64,000 bases of DNA from Lingula anatina (Eukaryota > Brachiopoda > Lingulata > Lingulida > Lingulidae), in the NCBI RefSeq assembly GCF_001039355.2, contig NW_019775380.1, positions 909,282-973,281 of the forward strand, in the 5' to 3' direction. The notes beneath the pieces are model-generated. The model had not been told where the DNA came from. It made no database searches and was given only the letters and a program-made list of their open reading frames with translations. This document shows positions 62,437 through 64,000 of the stretch, piece after piece (position 1 is the first letter of the stretch; every line of letters starts with the position of its first letter). The translations under genes and the position numbers were made by a program.

Positions 62437-64000
62437 TTTGAATGAAGTTAGCACCTGAGAGAATTTCCTTTTGTCTGTGGACATGCAAATTGTTTCTATG
62501 CACCTGAACAGTTTGCTGGCTGCTATGTTCTCTGGTAGCTTGGTAAGGAACTGTGCAAGGTGGATAAAATCCATGTTGAGCAAAATGTCTTCATACAGTT
62601 TCAGTATACCTGTAACAAAAATTTTACCACAATTACATAACATGTATCATATCAATCATGGTACCATTGACAGTATGTACAAGGCTTAATTTTCTTTCAC
62701 TATTTTATTTATTAATTTCTGGCCGATTCATTTTAGTGACTGTGGAAATATGACAGCAGGGACCTTGTTTCACAAAATATCTTTAGCCCATATGTTGGCC
62801 TAAACTTTTACACCGACATTTTAGTCTACTTTGCTCTAAGATGAATCGATTATGCCAAATAAAATATATCGTGGAAGAAATTAATGCTGTTTTAGACAAA
62901 AGTTATTCTACCAAAGTGAACTTTTGCAGATTTAGTCCGATTTGAAACAGACTAAAAGAATGGTCTGGAAATTTAGACCAACATTTTTGTCTAAAGTTCT
63001 ATTGTTGATACAGGCCCTCCAATAGAAGAAGTCATATCACTCGGATTTAGTCACCCAATTAAACCCTGGAGAGAGGCCGCTGTGTACTGGCTTACCTAGT
63101 GCTGTCCTGAACAGGAACTCCTCTCCATCTCTGCAGAACACATCCCAGACACGACTGGCCACATCTAAGGGAAGGGACTTGCTGTACAGGGTAAATATCC
63201 TGGGGAACCAAGCATTGGGCATTATTCAAACTTATTCCATCAAATAATGGAACTTTCAAGTGGAATAACAAAATTGTAATGTGATCATTTCCACACTCAA
63301 CACACCATTCCAATTTAACAATTTCACACATTATCAAAATTGTAATTAGCTGAATTTTTTTGTCCATTTCTTGGTGAGCGATAACAAGGATATGGATGCA
63401 ATGGTGACACATAAAAGGCAAACTTACACAATATTATCTTATCTTTACTGGTCTTACTTATAGTTAACCCCTTACTCCCCATACTTCACATAAGTGAAGC
63501 TAACCCAAGTATAAAACAGGGCAAAACCACAGACACAAAACTGACCCTTTAGAAGTTTCCACTTACCAGTCAATTATGTACAGGTCAGGGGTGAGGTTCT
63601 GGTTGTCAAAGTGAGAGTAGAGGGTAGGTAGATTCTCCTGGAAGAACACCTCATAGGCAGAGAAGTAGGCTTTCATCTGAAATGTGTAACAAGTATTACA
63701 TGAAATCACAGTATCATTTTGAGGTCTGAAAATCAAAGTTAATTTCTAGCAAAGTTACTCATTACAAATTATCTTTTATTTCATCTCATTGCCAGTCATT
63801 TACTTTTAAACCCAATATTTATAAACAATTTTAAGCACAGCACTGATTTCACTACAACTCTGTTATTCATAATTTTTTTTGTTCAAAATGCTAATATGAA
63901 ACAAACAACAACAACTAGTGCATAACATGACCAATTATTCTATTTAGAATAAGTGATTTATGAAATTAATATTACCAGTCTTGTAGAAAGGAAAAGCACT
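62410..64000 (-). CDS. TBC1D12/14: TBC1D12/TBC1D14-type Rab GTPase-activating protein, C-terminal exons (partial)
   Basis: Exons (minus): 63567-63676, 63096-63199 and 62410-62609, phases 2 and 1 between them. A tentative further exon reaches 63976 from the right edge. They encode the end of a TBC domain: [78 protein letters not shown], then [23 protein letters not shown] and a short tail ending [10 protein letters not shown]. The SLPLD…[27 protein letters not shown] block and the MDFIH.AQFLT.LPE continuation are characteristic of the TBC1D12/14 subgroup. TBC proteins stimulate GTP hydrolysis by Rabs, and TBC1D14 is linked to recycling endosomes and autophagy. The catalytic Arg and Gln fingers lie in upstream exons outside the window. 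Which vertebrate paralog is closer cannot be told. Confidence 0.9.
62757..63020. mobile_element. Probable degenerate foldback element in the last TBC intron
   Basis: The left end, GGGACCTTGTTTCACAAAAT…CTTTAGCCCATATGTTGGCCTAAACTTT, is an imperfect inverse complement of the right end, which read on the minus strand is GGGCCTGTATCAACAATAGA…CTTTAGACAAAAATGTTGGTCTAAATTT. A segment near 36347 shares AATATCTTTAGCCC and a TCTAAACTTAGG continuation. No ORF is present. It is probably an old MITE. Confidence 0.5.

Overview
The window is animal nuclear DNA. Genes are split into short exons with GT-AG introns, coding density is low, the background is AT-rich, and there are long (GA)n, (CT)n and (AC)n microsatellites. 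I inferred four protein-coding genes by joining exons whose splice phases and protein families agree. The gene set (a CYP3-clan cytochrome P450, a quiver/sleepless-type Ly6 protein, a TBC1D12/14 GTPase-activating protein and a long coiled-coil protein of probable ciliary type) suggests a marine invertebrate. A lophotrochozoan (mollusc, annelid or brachiopod) is my best guess, but the sequence alone does not settle it.

Layout. 1-1457: AT-rich 3' flank. 1458-15865 (minus): a complete 13-exon P450 with a 7.8-kb first intron and a very unusual insertion of about 160 residues rich in Asn-Gly-His-x repeats just before the I-helix. About 15.9-43.5 kb: a 27-kb region in which I find no convincing gene. 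It holds microsatellites, GC-rich patches, homeodomain-like AT motifs, possible 5' leader exons of the P450 and one N. 43591-55170 (plus): a 24-exon coiled-coil gene of 897 codons. A 580-bp stretch of it (44542-45120) is repeated at 45122-45700 with one N between the copies, which is most simply an unmerged contig overlap. 56764-57957 (minus): a three-exon, ten-cysteine Ly6/uPAR-type surface protein. 59798-60336: a foldback (inverted-repeat) element. 62410 to the right edge (minus): the last exons of a TBC1D12/14 gene, which continues outside the window.

The genes do not form an evident pathway. The P450 is an ER-anchored monooxygenase, the coiled-coil protein is probably cytoskeletal or ciliary, the Ly6 protein is secreted and membrane-tethered, and the TBC protein regulates Rab GTPases. 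Two probable promoters, that of the plus-strand coiled-coil gene and that of the Ly6 gene, share the 13-mer AACAATATGGCGG, which contains a YY1-like core. No tRNA, rRNA, CRISPR array or bacterial-type operon was seen. The points most worth following up are the P450 repeat insertion, the 580-bp assembly duplication, a decayed duplicate of exon 9 in the coiled-coil gene, and a three-copy 43-bp repeat that carries the stop codon of the TBC gene.
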